The notes beneath the pieces are model-generated. The model did not search any database. It was not told the DNA's origin and was given only the letters and a program-made list of their open reading frames with translations. A stretch of 64,000 bases of DNA from a virus: positions 62,001 to 126,000 of IMG/VR virus record IMGVR_UViG_3300046170_000519. One strand, given 5' to 3'. Both the position numbers and the translations under genes were made by a program. Below, in pieces: positions 16,391-24,401 of this stretch (its first letter is position 1; the number at the start of each line of letters is the position of its first letter).

Positions 16391-17125
16391 GTGAAAATAT
16401 ATACTTATTTTGAAGATATAAATCATTCTGGACAAGAAAAATTGTTAGAACTTTGGAAAGAGAGTTGGCAAAGGCAGGGGTTCGAAGCTATAGTTCTAGG
16501 AGAAAAAGACGCGAAAAAAACGGAAGAATATCATCAGTTTTTAAAGCAAATGAAGTTTATATTCCAAAAAACCACAGGGAAAAAGTTGTCTAATTATGGA
16601 CTTAGTTGTTTTACAAGATGGTTAGCTTACAGTACGGTTCAAGATAAGGAAGAGAGGTTTTTTGTTTCAGATTATGATATAATCAACAGTGGAAGATGGA
16701 GGGTTGATCAACCAATTTCAAAAAAACTTCATTTTTTAGATGCTGATTGTCCTTGTATGGCATCTGGCACAGCAGAGCAATTCAAAAAAATTTCAGAAGC
16801 TTTTTTTGAAGTTACAATGAATAGGATTGAGCACTTAATTAAAATTGTTGATCATTATCATGACCAAGAGTTTTTTAAATTTAATTTTATGGAACATTTC
16901 AATTCAGAAGCTAAGCAACTTTGGAAAAAATATGATGCAAAATTTTCAAGAAATCCAAAAAGAGATGTGGATTTACTAAGACCAAAGGAATTTCAAACAT
17001 GCAGGGCTTTTCATATATCTCACTATTGTGTAGCAACAATTATAGAGCAAGAGCCAGAAAAATATAAAAATAAAAAATTAGACGAAGCAAGAGTTGAAAT
17101 AATTGAAAATAAATTTTTAAAATGA
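16391..17125 (+). CDS. putative GT-A glycosyltransferase
   Basis: 244 residues with a GTG start (MKIYTYFEDINHSGQEKLLELWKESWQRQGFEAIVLG). LSCFTRWLAYSTVQDKEERFFVSDYDIINSG places a DYD metal-type motif near residue 94, as in capsular polysaccharide-type transferases. The remainder carries no known motif. GTGTAA is 8 nt upstream of the start. It overlaps the next gene by ATGA, so it belongs with the sulfotransferase genes downstream. Family assignment is tentative. Confidence 0.5.
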   Translation: MKIYTYFEDINHSGQEKLLELWKESWQRQGFEAIVLGEKDAKKTEEYHQFLKQMKFIFQKTTGKKLSNYGLSCFTRWLAYSTVQDKEERFFVSDYDIINSGRWRVDQPISKKLHFLDADCPCMASGTAEQFKKISEAFFEVTMNRIEHLIKIVDHYHDQEFFKFNFMEHFNSEAKQLWKKYDAKFSRNPKRDVDLLRPKEFQTCRAFHISHYCVATIIEQEPEKYKNKKLDEARVEIIENKFLK

Positions 17126-17787
17126 ATTTTTCAAAAAAACAAATAGAACTTAAAAAAAATATTGAGTTGGGGAAGATAAAAATTAAAGTTAAACCTCTTT
17201 TCATTCATATCCCTAAAGCTGCAGGTTCATGGTTCCATAAAATCGTAGAGGTTATAAATGACGATGTACCTGAAGGTTATAATTTTCATAAAGAAGTTTC
17301 TTTTTATGACAAGTTTTACAGGAAAGAATGTTTTGTATTTTCTATGGTTAGGAATCCATATGATAGATTGGTCAGCGCTCATCAATATTTAACATCGGGC
17401 ATAACTCATAAACATGAAATTCACTTAAACGAAGGTGATGCTGAAATTGGAGCAACTTTATCGAAAGATTTTAAGCGATTCGTTAAAAAGGATTTAGATA
17501 AAATGATGGAGGTATTACACTTTAGGCCGATGGTTGAGTGGCTAGATCGAAAAATAGATTTTATAGGAAAAGTAGAGACATATGATACTGATTTCGATTT
17601 TATAAGCAAAAAAATAGGCTTGCCAAAAAAAGCCTCACAAAAAGTCAATAGAAGAAGTAAGAGACTCGAAAGGGGAGAGAAATTTAAACACTATACCGAA
17701 TACTACGATGATGAAACTCGTCAAATTGTCGCGCAACGATTTGCAAAAGACATTGAGTATTTTGGATATGAATTTGGCGAACACTAA
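17122..17787 (+). CDS. sulfotransferase family 2-like protein
   Basis: 221 residues. PLFIHIPKAAGSWFHKIVE (about 29-47) is the PAPS 5'-phosphosulfate loop, and FSMVRNPYDRLVSAHQYL (about 73-90) the 3'-phosphate motif with its conserved Arg and Ser. The C terminus, HYTEYYDDETRQIVAQRFAKDIEYFGYEFGE, is a family tail shared with the gene at 18678. It would transfer sulfate from PAPS to a sugar hydroxyl. It is coupled by overlaps to both neighbours. Confidence 0.83.
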   Translation: MNFSKKQIELKKNIELGKIKIKVKPLFIHIPKAAGSWFHKIVEVINDDVPEGYNFHKEVSFYDKFYRKECFVFSMVRNPYDRLVSAHQYLTSGITHKHEIHLNEGDAEIGATLSKDFKRFVKKDLDKMMEVLHFRPMVEWLDRKIDFIGKVETYDTDFDFISKKIGLPKKASQKVNRRSKRLERGEKFKHYTEYYDDETRQIVAQRFAKDIEYFGYEFGEH

Positions 17788-18611
17788 TGAAATACATAAC
17801 GCTTAGAAACCCTAAGCATGGCCGTAGCGGTCACTGCTTGAAAGATTTTTTTACTTGTTATATGTTTTCTTTTTTAATAAAAGATTTAACAGTCCTACCC
17901 ATACAGCAATGGAACTCCAAACAACAGATTTTAAAGTTTCCAATCAATAAAAACTTAGAAGATTACAAATTTAGCCAATCAATTGATATTAAAGAGATGC
18001 ATTACCCAGGGATGTCGTTTCAAACTTTCTGTAAAATCAAAAATAAAATTTCAGATTTGCCCAATAATTCTTTAATTACATTGTGGAATCATACCAGAAT
18101 CCACCCTTATCAATTAACAGAGTGGTTTCAATCTAAATTAATTAATGAGGATGTTTTTATTACAAAATTCATTCCAACCTTGAGAGATCTTTATTTTAAA
18201 GATAACAATTCTGAGGTTTTAAAGTGCCTTTCCATTCATGTTAGAAGGGGTGACGTTGCTAATCCTAGCAGCCGATGCTTCACTGAGCACGCGGAAATGA
18301 GATGGCCTACTGAATATTTTGAAAAATATATAATTTCATTTCAAAAAAAAATGCCAAATTTACCAATCAATATTTTTACTGAAAAAAATTATAGTGATGA
18401 TTTAGAAATATTTAAAAAATACGACAACTTAACAATACATCGTGGAGACGTCCAATCCCTTCAAGATGATATAAATAAAATGGTAAACAGCAAATACTTC
18501 ATGCCCTGCAATTCTTCCCTATCTACATGGATTAGTTATATATCCAAAAGCTCAATAATAATACCTAAAGATCAACCTATTAAAGATTTTCACTCAGAAC
18601 ATATTTGGTAG
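17787..18611 (+). CDS. GT11/fucosyltransferase-like protein
   Basis: 274 residues. NPKHGRSGHCLKDFFTCYMFSFLI occupies the position of the donor-binding G-x-G-N start. LKCLSIHVRRGDVANPS (about 144-160) is the HxRRGD motif, and YFMPCNSSLSTWISYIS (about 236-252) corresponds to the SNSSFSWW motif. The order and spacing match GDP-fucose-type transferases, with the terminal motif diverged. It overlaps the stop of the sulfotransferase gene by one base and sits between two sulfotransferases, so sulfated and fucosylated product chains are plausible. Donor not proven. Confidence 0.65.
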   Translation: MKYITLRNPKHGRSGHCLKDFFTCYMFSFLIKDLTVLPIQQWNSKQQILKFPINKNLEDYKFSQSIDIKEMHYPGMSFQTFCKIKNKISDLPNNSLITLWNHTRIHPYQLTEWFQSKLINEDVFITKFIPTLRDLYFKDNNSEVLKCLSIHVRRGDVANPSSRCFTEHAEMRWPTEYFEKYIISFQKKMPNLPINIFTEKNYSDDLEIFKKYDNLTIHRGDVQSLQDDINKMVNSKYFMPCNSSLSTWISYISKSSIIIPKDQPIKDFHSEHIW

Positions 18612-18677
18612 CTTTTAAGTGTATTTATATAAAATACCAATCCATAAACAATAAATTTTAAAAATGATAATAAATCC

Positions 18678-19268
18678 ATGATATGTTTAAAAAATAAATT
18701 TATTTTTATTCACATCCCTAAGTGTTGCGGATCCAGTATTGAAAAAACTTTAGCGGATGACAGTTGCATTTTTAAGAGTGGGACTTGGCCTCATAATTTA
18801 AAGTTAAAATACCCATTAAATCATTGCACTTTAGACGACATTGAAGAATCCAAAGTTCTTCATCCGAATTTTGATAAATTCTACTCCTTTACTTTTGTAA
18901 GAAATCCTTTTGACCGTTTAGTGTCTGAATATTTTTACTTGAAAAACAGATTAAAATTGAGCGATGACATTAAAAAAGAATTAATATATTTGGCGGAAAG
19001 AAGTTTAAATGGAGTAATGGGCAATCATTGTGTGAGTCAATATAAATTTATTAATAATAAAATTAATTTTATAGGTAAATTTGAAAACCTCCAGCAAGAC
19101 TTCAACATTGTGTGCGACGAAATTGGAATTCCCCAACAACAACTTCTACATATAAACAAAACAAAACACAAACACTACACCGAATACTACAATGATATGA
19201 CTCGTGAGATTGTCGCAAAACGATACGCACGAGACATCGAGTATTTCGGCTATAAATTTGGAGAATAA
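18678..19268 (+). CDS. sulfotransferase family 2-like protein
   Basis: 196 residues. FIFIHIPKCCGSSIEKTL (about 8-25) is the PAPS phosphosulfate loop; FTFVRNPFDRLVSEYFYLK (about 73-91) the 3'-phosphate motif. The tail HYTEYYNDMTREIVAKRYARDIEYFGYKFGE is nearly the same as that of the 17122 gene, so the two are paralogues. A short gap of 66 nt separates it from the fucosyltransferase-like gene, containing AAGTGTATTTATATAAAA, a possible internal promoter. Confidence 0.83.
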   Translation: MICLKNKFIFIHIPKCCGSSIEKTLADDSCIFKSGTWPHNLKLKYPLNHCTLDDIEESKVLHPNFDKFYSFTFVRNPFDRLVSEYFYLKNRLKLSDDIKKELIYLAERSLNGVMGNHCVSQYKFINNKINFIGKFENLQQDFNIVCDEIGIPQQQLLHINKTKHKHYTEYYNDMTREIVAKRYARDIEYFGYKFGE

Positions 19269-19279
19269 ATAATTACAAG

Positions 19280-19888
19280 ATGAATGAGAATTTTACGTTT
19301 ATACATATAGGGAAGTGTGGAGGATCTACGATTCGCTCCTTGCTAAAAAAATATAATTTTAATTTTAATGTAATTCATGTTTATGAGAGAGAAGAATATA
19401 AATCTTGCAAAAAATATCTCATTGCATTAAGAAACCCAGTAGAAAGATTTGTGTCCGCTTTTTATTGGAGAAAGTATCTCGCGTCAACTAGCCAAAAAAA
19501 TAGTTTTCGTGGAGAATATGAATTTTTTCAAAAATACCCAACGATAGAAAGCCTAATTCAGGACGATATTACAATACTTAAAAAACAATATGTTCATCAT
19601 TTAAAAGAAGATATACATTATTATCTTGGAGATTTCTTCAATCAATGCAACCCTAGCAATATAATTGGTATTGTTTGCACGAAAAATTTAAACAAAGATA
19701 TTGAAAATATTTTTGATATTAAAGTCGAAGGATTACATGAAAAAAATAATAGCAAAAGAAAAAAAGAACTTAAAGAAGAATATCGTGAATTTTTAAAAAA
19801 ATATCTACACAAAGATTATTTGATAATAGAAAAATTAAACAACTTAAAACTACTTTCGATGGAACAATATGAAATACTTTCAAAATAA
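19280..19888 (+). CDS. divergent sulfotransferase-like protein
   Basis: 202 residues. FTFIHIGKCGGSTIRSLLKKY (about 5-25) is a PAPS phosphosulfate loop, and YLIALRNPVERFVSAFYWRKY (about 46-66) the 3'-phosphate motif. The middle and C terminus differ from the two neighbouring sulfotransferases: the HYTEYY tail is absent and replaced by KYLHKDYLIIEKLNNLKLL. Immediately after its stop is a decayed copy of that tail (19889-19943), so it appears to have been placed into an older tandem array. Acceptor unknown. Confidence 0.75.
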   Translation: MNENFTFIHIGKCGGSTIRSLLKKYNFNFNVIHVYEREEYKSCKKYLIALRNPVERFVSAFYWRKYLASTSQKNSFRGEYEFFQKYPTIESLIQDDITILKKQYVHHLKEDIHYYLGDFFNQCNPSNIIGIVCTKNLNKDIENIFDIKVEGLHEKNNSKRKKELKEEYREFLKKYLHKDYLIIEKLNNLKLLSMEQYEILSK

Positions 19889-19943
19889 AACAAGACACAA
19901 ACACTACGCCGAATACTACGATGATAAATGCGGCGATAAATAA
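19889..19943 (+). pseudogene. remnant of a sulfotransferase C terminus
   Basis: Reading from 19896 gives HKHYAEYYDDKCGDK then stop. The sequence closely matches the 3' part of the 18678 gene around 19161-19195 (KHKHYTEYYND), with only a few mismatches. There is no start or upstream domain. It is best read as the scar of a deleted or recombined third tandem sulfotransferase gene. Confidence 0.65.
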
Positions 19944-19950
19944 AGATGAT

Positions 19951-20622
19951 ATGAAAAATAAAATTTTAATAACAATACTCACATGCTCAAAAACTGAAGA
20001 TCGCGCAAAAGCATGTTTAGATACTTGGATAAAAGATATTAAAAAACCTCATGACTATTTTTTCTATGGAGATTCAGATCAAGCCAAAAAAATGGAAAAA
20101 ACATGGGATTGCTCTCCAGAAAAAGGGGAATTGAGAGCTAGATTACCCGAAAAAACTTACAAAATGTTATTAAAATCACTTGAGTATAATTGGGATTTTT
20201 TATTTAAATGTGATGATGATACCTATGTGAAAGTAGAAGAGTTAGTTAATTTATTAGATAACTTTGAAAAGCATCAAGATCTTTACATGGGAAAACCCAT
20301 ACGAAGCAGTAAAGGTTACTGCCGTTATGCTCAGGGTGGGGGTGGATATGTATTAAGTCGTAAAGCTGTTAGCAAATGTGTAGAAAAAATGAAATATATA
20401 TACAATGATCACAGACTGCATTTAGATGCTGAAGATTATTCTATAGGCTTAGCCTTAGAAAAACAAAACATCCCGTTAATTGGAAGTAAGAAATTCGCGG
20501 GAGGGTCTCCGAATCAAAAAGAAGAGCAACCATTCAAAGACATTATTGAAAGAGGAATGATAACAAGCCACTATGTCAAGCCTAAAATAATGAACGAAAT
20601 ATACAATTGTTTAATTAAGTAA
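19951..20622 (+). CDS. GT31-like (fringe/galactosyltransferase-type) glycosyltransferase
   Basis: 223 residues from ATG 19951 (MKNKILITILTCSKTEDRAKACLDTWIKD). An ATG at 19921 lies inside the sulfotransferase remnant and is rejected. DFLFKCDDDTYVKVEELVNLLDNF (about 88-111) has the DDD metal motif of fringe and core-1 galactosyltransferases, and YAQGGGGYVLSRKAVSKCVEKM (about 134-155) matches the GGGY block of that family, followed by an EDYSIGLAL motif (ED acidic pair). Such enzymes add beta-1,3-linked sugars, often to O-linked glycans. Rare in phages as far as I know. Confidence 0.78.
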   Translation: MKNKILITILTCSKTEDRAKACLDTWIKDIKKPHDYFFYGDSDQAKKMEKTWDCSPEKGELRARLPEKTYKMLLKSLEYNWDFLFKCDDDTYVKVEELVNLLDNFEKHQDLYMGKPIRSSKGYCRYAQGGGGYVLSRKAVSKCVEKMKYIYNDHRLHLDAEDYSIGLALEKQNIPLIGSKKFAGGSPNQKEEQPFKDIIERGMITSHYVKPKIMNEIYNCLIK

Positions 20623-20630
20623 AAAATTAG

Positions 20631-20706
<76 letters not shown>

Positions 20707-20712
20707 AATGAA

Positions 20713-20883
20713 TTACAAAAATTTATGTAAAATATTTAGCTCTTTTAATCCGTAATATTTAGCGAAGTAAGAGCAAAATTCAGCTAAATCTTTCTTTGTC
20801 CAAGATTCGTCTTGTATTTTTTTAGCTACAGTATTGTAGCGTCCATCTGCCCATAAATCAGTTAGTTCTAAGTAATTTTTCAT
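20713..20883 (-). CDS. small conserved-looking helical protein
   Basis: 56 residues: MKNYLELTDLWADGRYNTVAKKI... to ...GLKELNILHKFL. The frame is compact, ATG-started and ends 7 nt before the tRNA. Acidic and aromatic residues in a helical pattern (DLAEFCSYFAKYYG) resemble small phage proteins, but I do not recognise a family. Confidence 0.55.
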   Translation of the reverse strand: MKNYLELTDLWADGRYNTVAKKIQDESWTKKDLAEFCSYFAKYYGLKELNILHKFL

Positions 20884-20938
20884 AATAGTTTAATATTTAA
20901 TGTTAATTACTACTACAATAACAAAAAATAAGCAAAAG

Positions 20939-21229
20939 TCAACTGTTTATTTTCGAAAGCAAATCTTCAGCTAGAGCTCTATCTCTATTTAACACTTTTA
21001 CTAAATCAGGCATATGGAGATCTAAGTGCTTAAAATCTTCAAAGAATTTATCTGCTTGTTGTATTAGTTCATCTTGAGAATCTAACCAAGAGGATAAAGC
21101 GTTTTTAAGCTCTGAATCTTCAGGGTCTTTACGGAACCTAGAGTGAAGGTCGTTTAGTAAAATTTGACCCGCCGTTAAGCTTTTATATATTGGCAGAAAA
21201 ACTTCATTAGGATCTTCTTCAATTTCCAT
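20939..21229 (-). CDS. unknown acidic helical protein
   Basis: 96 residues, beginning MEIEEDPNEVFLPIYKSLTAGQILLNDLHSRFRKD. It is helical and acidic, without Cys. It is 5 nt downstream of the thioredoxin gene in the same orientation, so it probably shares its transcript. Not recognised. Confidence 0.5.
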   Translation of the reverse strand: MEIEEDPNEVFLPIYKSLTAGQILLNDLHSRFRKDPEDSELKNALSSWLDSQDELIQQADKFFEDFKHLDLHMPDLVKVLNRDRALAEDLLSKINS

Positions 21230-21234
21230 ATCAA

Positions 21235-21501
21235 TTACCCTTCTTCTGGTGTGAAAGCTAAAGCGTCTTTGATCGAATCCTTAGGAATAACGCCACTAGT
21301 TCTGGCATAAGTTGTACCACTGGAATTTTCAAAGATTAAGGTAGGTACAGCCATAACATCATATGCCTTGCTTTGGTTGGAGTCTTCATCAATATCAATA
21401 ATCTCTATATTACTCCCTTCTTTAATAAGCTCATCAATAGTAGGGCGAAAAAAGCGACATGGACCACACCATTTTGCGGTAAAATATTTTAATTTATTCA
21501 A
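21235..21501 (-). CDS. thioredoxin-like protein
   Basis: 88 residues, slightly shorter than bacterial thioredoxin. The active site KWCGPCRFFRP is intact at residues 10-20, the cis-Pro segment VMAVPTLIFENSSG is present, and the C-terminal helix is kept. It would reduce disulfides in the cytoplasm, for example for ribonucleotide reductase, or act as a polymerase factor as in T7. In this genome a disulfide enzyme is also notable because the giant protein is very Cys-rich, but no signal peptide is seen here. Confidence 0.88.
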   Translation of the reverse strand: MNKLKYFTAKWCGPCRFFRPTIDELIKEGSNIEIIDIDEDSNQSKAYDVMAVPTLIFENSSGTTYARTSGVIPKDSIKDALAFTPEEG

Positions 21502-21538
21502 TGTAATTAAAGTTTTAGAGTTATTCTTGTTCAGATTC

Positions 21539-21868
21539 TTATGTAGATTCTTTTATTTTTTGTATTTCTGCTTCAACTTTTTCGTTAATTTTCTTCTGAA
21601 CCTCTTGATGTTCTTTAGATAACTCAGTTCTAAGATCTAAAACTCCTTTAGCCTCTTCTATGGATAAATTATGAAGAATCATGTTTGTTGCTATTTGAGT
21701 ATACTTACTCATAGCTCCATTTTTTAAGCATTGCGTACAACCTGGTTTGCTAATTTCAATATTCCAAGCTTCTCTAAGGATTGAGAAATCTTCTTTTTGG
21801 GCGCTATCCATTAAATCTTCTTCAAGAGTTGTGAAGTTTTTTAATATTTTTTGTTGATCTTCATTCAT
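21539..21868 (-). CDS. unknown CxxC-containing helical protein
   Basis: 109 residues. A single CTQC motif sits in the middle (about 44-47), and the C-terminal third is a charged, probably coiled-coil helix (LRTELSKEHQEVQKKINEKVEAEIQKIKE). It lies 37 nt upstream of thioredoxin, which might act on its CxxC. Not recognised. Confidence 0.5.
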   Translation of the reverse strand: MNEDQQKILKNFTTLEEDLMDSAQKEDFSILREAWNIEISKPGCTQCLKNGAMSKYTQIATNMILHNLSIEEAKGVLDLRTELSKEHQEVQKKINEKVEAEIQKIKEST

Positions 21869-21905
21869 AATGATAATTTTTAATTAAAGGTTTATATAAT
21901 ATATA

Positions 21906-22514
21906 TTATTCAGAATTTATAAATTTTCTATTTTTTTTATTATTAATAATTTTTTTACATAAGGATATTAAATCTTTAACTGATAAATCTCCTTTAGCTT
22001 GATTTGCAGATTTTAAACATATTTGTAAGTTTGATAAGTCATTTGTTCCCCCTTGTGAAACTGGAATAATATGATCGAGATTATAACTTTCCGTATTTAA
22101 TAAGTTAATTGGCTCACCAGTTAAATAACAAGTGGGGTTTTCCCCAATTTTATCAAAAACATCTTTATATGTGTAAGGAGTATGAATATTATTGACTGCC
22201 CCATGAGTAAATGGCTTTCGAGAAGCTCTTTTGAACGTTTTTAATTTTAAACGTACTCCAGTTTTTTTTCCAAGTTTTTGACGTTTACCTTCTTCAAGGC
22301 TAGTTCGGCATCGAAAACCTGATATTTTACTAGATAAAGGGTGTTTTAATTTGCGCTGTTTTTTTAGACGTTTTTTTTCAGAGCCGTTACCACAATGATA
22401 AGAAATCACAGATTTTGAGCATTTTAATTTATTTGCAATTTCATTATAACTTTTTCCTTCTGAGCGAAGTTGCAATATTAAATCTTTTAGTTTTCTATTG
22501 TTAAGTCTTCGCAT
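21906..22514 (-). CDS. HNH endonuclease with N-terminal helix-turn-helix
   Basis: 202 residues. The N terminus has a helix-turn-helix (LQLRSEGKSYNEIANKLKCSKSVISYHC, about 15-42), then a basic linker. The HNH core is TCYLTGEPINLLNTESYNLDHIIPVSQGGTNDLSNLQICLKSANQAKGD (about 128-176), giving DH, N and H of the beta-beta-alpha-metal fold; the first zinc Cys pair is reduced to one Cys. This could be a homing-type free-standing endonuclease or a packaging-linked nuclease. It overlaps the sigma-factor gene by 14 nt. Confidence 0.8.
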   Translation of the reverse strand: MRRLNNRKLKDLILQLRSEGKSYNEIANKLKCSKSVISYHCGNGSEKKRLKKQRKLKHPLSSKISGFRCRTSLEEGKRQKLGKKTGVRLKLKTFKRASRKPFTHGAVNNIHTPYTYKDVFDKIGENPTCYLTGEPINLLNTESYNLDHIIPVSQGGTNDLSNLQICLKSANQAKGDLSVKDLISLCKKIINNKKNRKFINSE

Positions 22515-23025
22515 GATGTTTTAAGCGTTGTACAACTCTTCGTTTCCAGACAAAATATTGACTGATATTTTTTAAATTCATCAACTTTATTATTTGATCT
22601 TGAGATAAACCTGAGTCAAAATAATTTAAAAACTCTCTCTCTCTCTTTGATAAGACACTTTCTTTCGCCTTCTTTAAGAAAGAGAGTCTCTGTTCTTTAA
22701 TTTCTTTATCTAAAAGGTTTAGGTAAGGATCATGTTTGATGCAAGTAAAATCATCGCAATAATCTACAGAATCTTCTTTTGATCTTTTTATTTTTGTAAG
22801 ATGCTTTAAAATTTGGAATCTCGCTATATTAAACGCCCAACCTTTTAAGCTTCCACCCTCCTTGTAGAGGTGAGATTTTTGAAGTAATATCACAAGACAA
22901 TCCTGGACAATGTCTTCAGCATCATTTATAGAGTATATTCTACCCCTAACATAAGAAAGTAGGGAGGGGTATAGAGATTGAATTCTATAAGGTAAATTTG
23001 AATTTCTATAATTTAAACTAGCCAT
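22501..23025 (-). CDS. ECF-type sigma-70 family factor
   Basis: 174 residues. Region 2 is seen in RIQSLYPSLLSYVRGRIYSINDAEDIVQDCLVILLQKSHLYKEGGSLKGWAFNIARFQILKHLTK (about 12-76), including the DAEDIVQD and GWAFNIARF boxes. A short region 4 helix-turn-helix is KAKESVLSKREREFLNYFDSGLSQDQIIKLMNLKNISQYFVWKRRVVQRLK. It should direct host RNA polymerase to phage promoters. It overlaps the Nudix gene upstream. A second sigma-like protein is encoded at 33787-34842. Confidence 0.82.
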   Translation of the reverse strand: MASLNYRNSNLPYRIQSLYPSLLSYVRGRIYSINDAEDIVQDCLVILLQKSHLYKEGGSLKGWAFNIARFQILKHLTKIKRSKEDSVDYCDDFTCIKHDPYLNLLDKEIKEQRLSFLKKAKESVLSKREREFLNYFDSGLSQDQIIKLMNLKNISQYFVWKRRVVQRLKHHAKT

Positions 23026-23503
23026 TTCTTAAATCATCAAGATTGTTTAAAATAGGTAATAAATAACCTGTAGATAAAAGATGGCTGGGTAGGGAATCAG
23101 ATAAAACCCATTCAGAGGAATGAGAATCTAGCTTAATTTTTGAACTATCGACAAGAATTCTAGAAGATAAGATTAAGGAGACCGTATGCGTATTACAATC
23201 TAAATCAAAACAGCTTTTGTTAAAACTACCCTCAAAAAACCCCACAAACTGCCACTCAATAGAGTTAACTGTGAGACCAAGTTCTTCGAGGCATTTTCTT
23301 GACGCTGCTTCCATAATTCTCTCATTTTTAAAAACTCTACCTCCTGGAGTCATTAACTCACCTTTTAAGGGTTCATCAGCTCGCCGAACTAATATAAATT
23401 TTTTAGAATTTTTATCCAAAAGTATTAAGTCAACTGTAAGTATTGGAATATTTTCTATTATTTTTTTGTAAAAAGACTCTTCTATTAACTCTGTTTTTAT
23501 CAT
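23018..23503 (-). CDS. Nudix hydrolase, GDP-mannose mannosyl hydrolase-like
   Basis: 161 residues. The Nudix box is GGRVFKNERIMEAASRKCLEELGL (about 53-76), but the catalytic RE pair reads RK. GDP-mannose mannosyl hydrolases (Gmm/WcaH) are the known Nudix members with a modified box, and the flanking ILTVDLILLDKNSKKFILVRRADEPLKGELMTPGG resembles their N terminus. It would hydrolyse GDP-mannose or GDP-glucose and tune donor pools for the glycosyltransferases here. Inference from the box; other NDP-sugars are possible. Confidence 0.72.
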   Translation of the reverse strand: MIKTELIEESFYKKIIENIPILTVDLILLDKNSKKFILVRRADEPLKGELMTPGGRVFKNERIMEAASRKCLEELGLTVNSIEWQFVGFFEGSFNKSCFDLDCNTHTVSLILSSRILVDSSKIKLDSHSSEWVLSDSLPSHLLSTGYLLPILNNLDDLRNG

Positions 23504-23766
23504 AACATATTATTTATAAATAATTGTAAAGATTGATCTTCTTTTCTTTTTATTGTTAGATCAAGCTCTTTAAGGTTTTGATTAGATAGTAAATCATCAA
23601 TAGTATCTAGTATATCAACGATATCTAACTCTTTACTTGAACAAGATGAAAGTTCTTCTTGCATAGCTTTTTTTAAAAGATCTTGAAAATAATCTAAATC
23701 AAAATCTTCATCAGGAGGATCTTCTTTATTAATCGAAATCACGGAAAAAAACCCTTTCAGTATCAT
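23500..23766 (-). CDS. unknown small acidic protein
   Basis: Up to 88 residues. The Asp/Glu-rich core is PPDEDFDLDYFQDLLKKAMQEELSSCSSKELDIVDILDTIDDLL. The ATG at 23766 overlaps the neighbouring gene by 38 nt; a GTG at 23742 would overlap less and is possible. It is coupled to the Nudix gene by ATGA. No family recognised. Confidence 0.45.
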   Translation of the reverse strand: MILKGFFSVISINKEDPPDEDFDLDYFQDLLKKAMQEELSSCSSKELDIVDILDTIDDLLSNQNLKELDLTIKRKEDQSLQLFINNML

Positions 23767-23962
23767 GCTCTAACTCAAAATTATCCCAATACTGATGGTC
23801 GTGCAAGCAATATTTTACATCTTTAAAAAGAGTTAAAACATTATTTTCATTAACGATTGCCACAGCTAGGCCGTCAGGAACTCTTCCATCACCATTAATA
23901 TATTCGAAACATTCATCTACACCGTGTTCTGAATAAACTATTTGATTTGAACAGATATCCAT
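23729..23962 (-). CDS. unknown small protein
   Basis: 77 residues from ATG 23962 (MDICSNQIVYSEHGVDECFEYINGDGRVPDGLAVAIVNENNVLTLFKDVKYCLHDHQYW). The start shares bases with the stop of the gene before it (TGATG), so I prefer it to an in-frame codon at 24010. It has a beta-rich look with an acidic C terminus. Function unknown. Confidence 0.5.
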   Translation of the reverse strand: MDICSNQIVYSEHGVDECFEYINGDGRVPDGLAVAIVNENNVLTLFKDVKYCLHDHQYWDNFELEHDTERVFFRDFD

Positions 23963-24216
23963 CAAAGATCTTTCATTATTTCTTTTAATAAAGAAGTTTC
24001 GTCTTCCCATTTTTCAGAATATTTGTTATATTTTTCAATGGAAATATTCTGGCAATGAAGGTTTTTATTCTTCATCATATTTTGATGAAATGAGAAAGCT
24101 TGATTCGCTGTTTCAGCCATATAATAGTGATAACTATCTAAAAAGCAATGATCCGTTCCAGCATTGTAACGAATACGATACTCAAAAAGATTTTTTTCAT
24201 TTTGTTTTTTAGTCAT
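23962..24216 (-). CDS. unknown small phage-type protein
   Basis: 84 residues from ATG 24216 (MTKKQNEKNLFEYRIRYNAGTDHCFLDSYHYYMAETANQAFSFHQNMM). The segment YHYYMAETANQAFSFH looks like the short proteins with a YxYY...A..A pattern common in large phages. It overlaps the stop of the 54-residue gene upstream by 8 nt. Not recognised further. Confidence 0.5.
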   Translation of the reverse strand: MTKKQNEKNLFEYRIRYNAGTDHCFLDSYHYYMAETANQAFSFHQNMMKNKNLHCQNISIEKYNKYSEKWEDETSLLKEIMKDL

Positions 24217-24373
24217 GGGGTGGAGCCCAATAAATTTCATCAAATAAAACTAGATGAACTTCTTCATCTATATCAAGGTCTACCCCTATAGGATTGCCTT
24301 CAGTAACACTTAATCCACTGTCCTCGTAAAAAAACTCTTCTACATCACTAGCATATATTATATTACAATTCAT
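24209..24373 (-). CDS. unknown 54-residue acidic protein
   Basis: MNCNIIYASDVEEFFYEDSGL to FDEIYWAPPHD, 54 residues, strongly acidic. The ATG at 24373 follows TATTATAGTATATAAT, an AT-rich candidate promoter, and the reading frame is coupled to the downstream gene, which supports it being real. No known domain. Confidence 0.55.
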   Translation of the reverse strand: MNCNIIYASDVEEFFYEDSGLSVTEGNPIGVDLDIDEEVHLVLFDEIYWAPPHD

Positions 24374-24401
24374 GCAAAGTATTATATACTATAATATAGT
24401 T

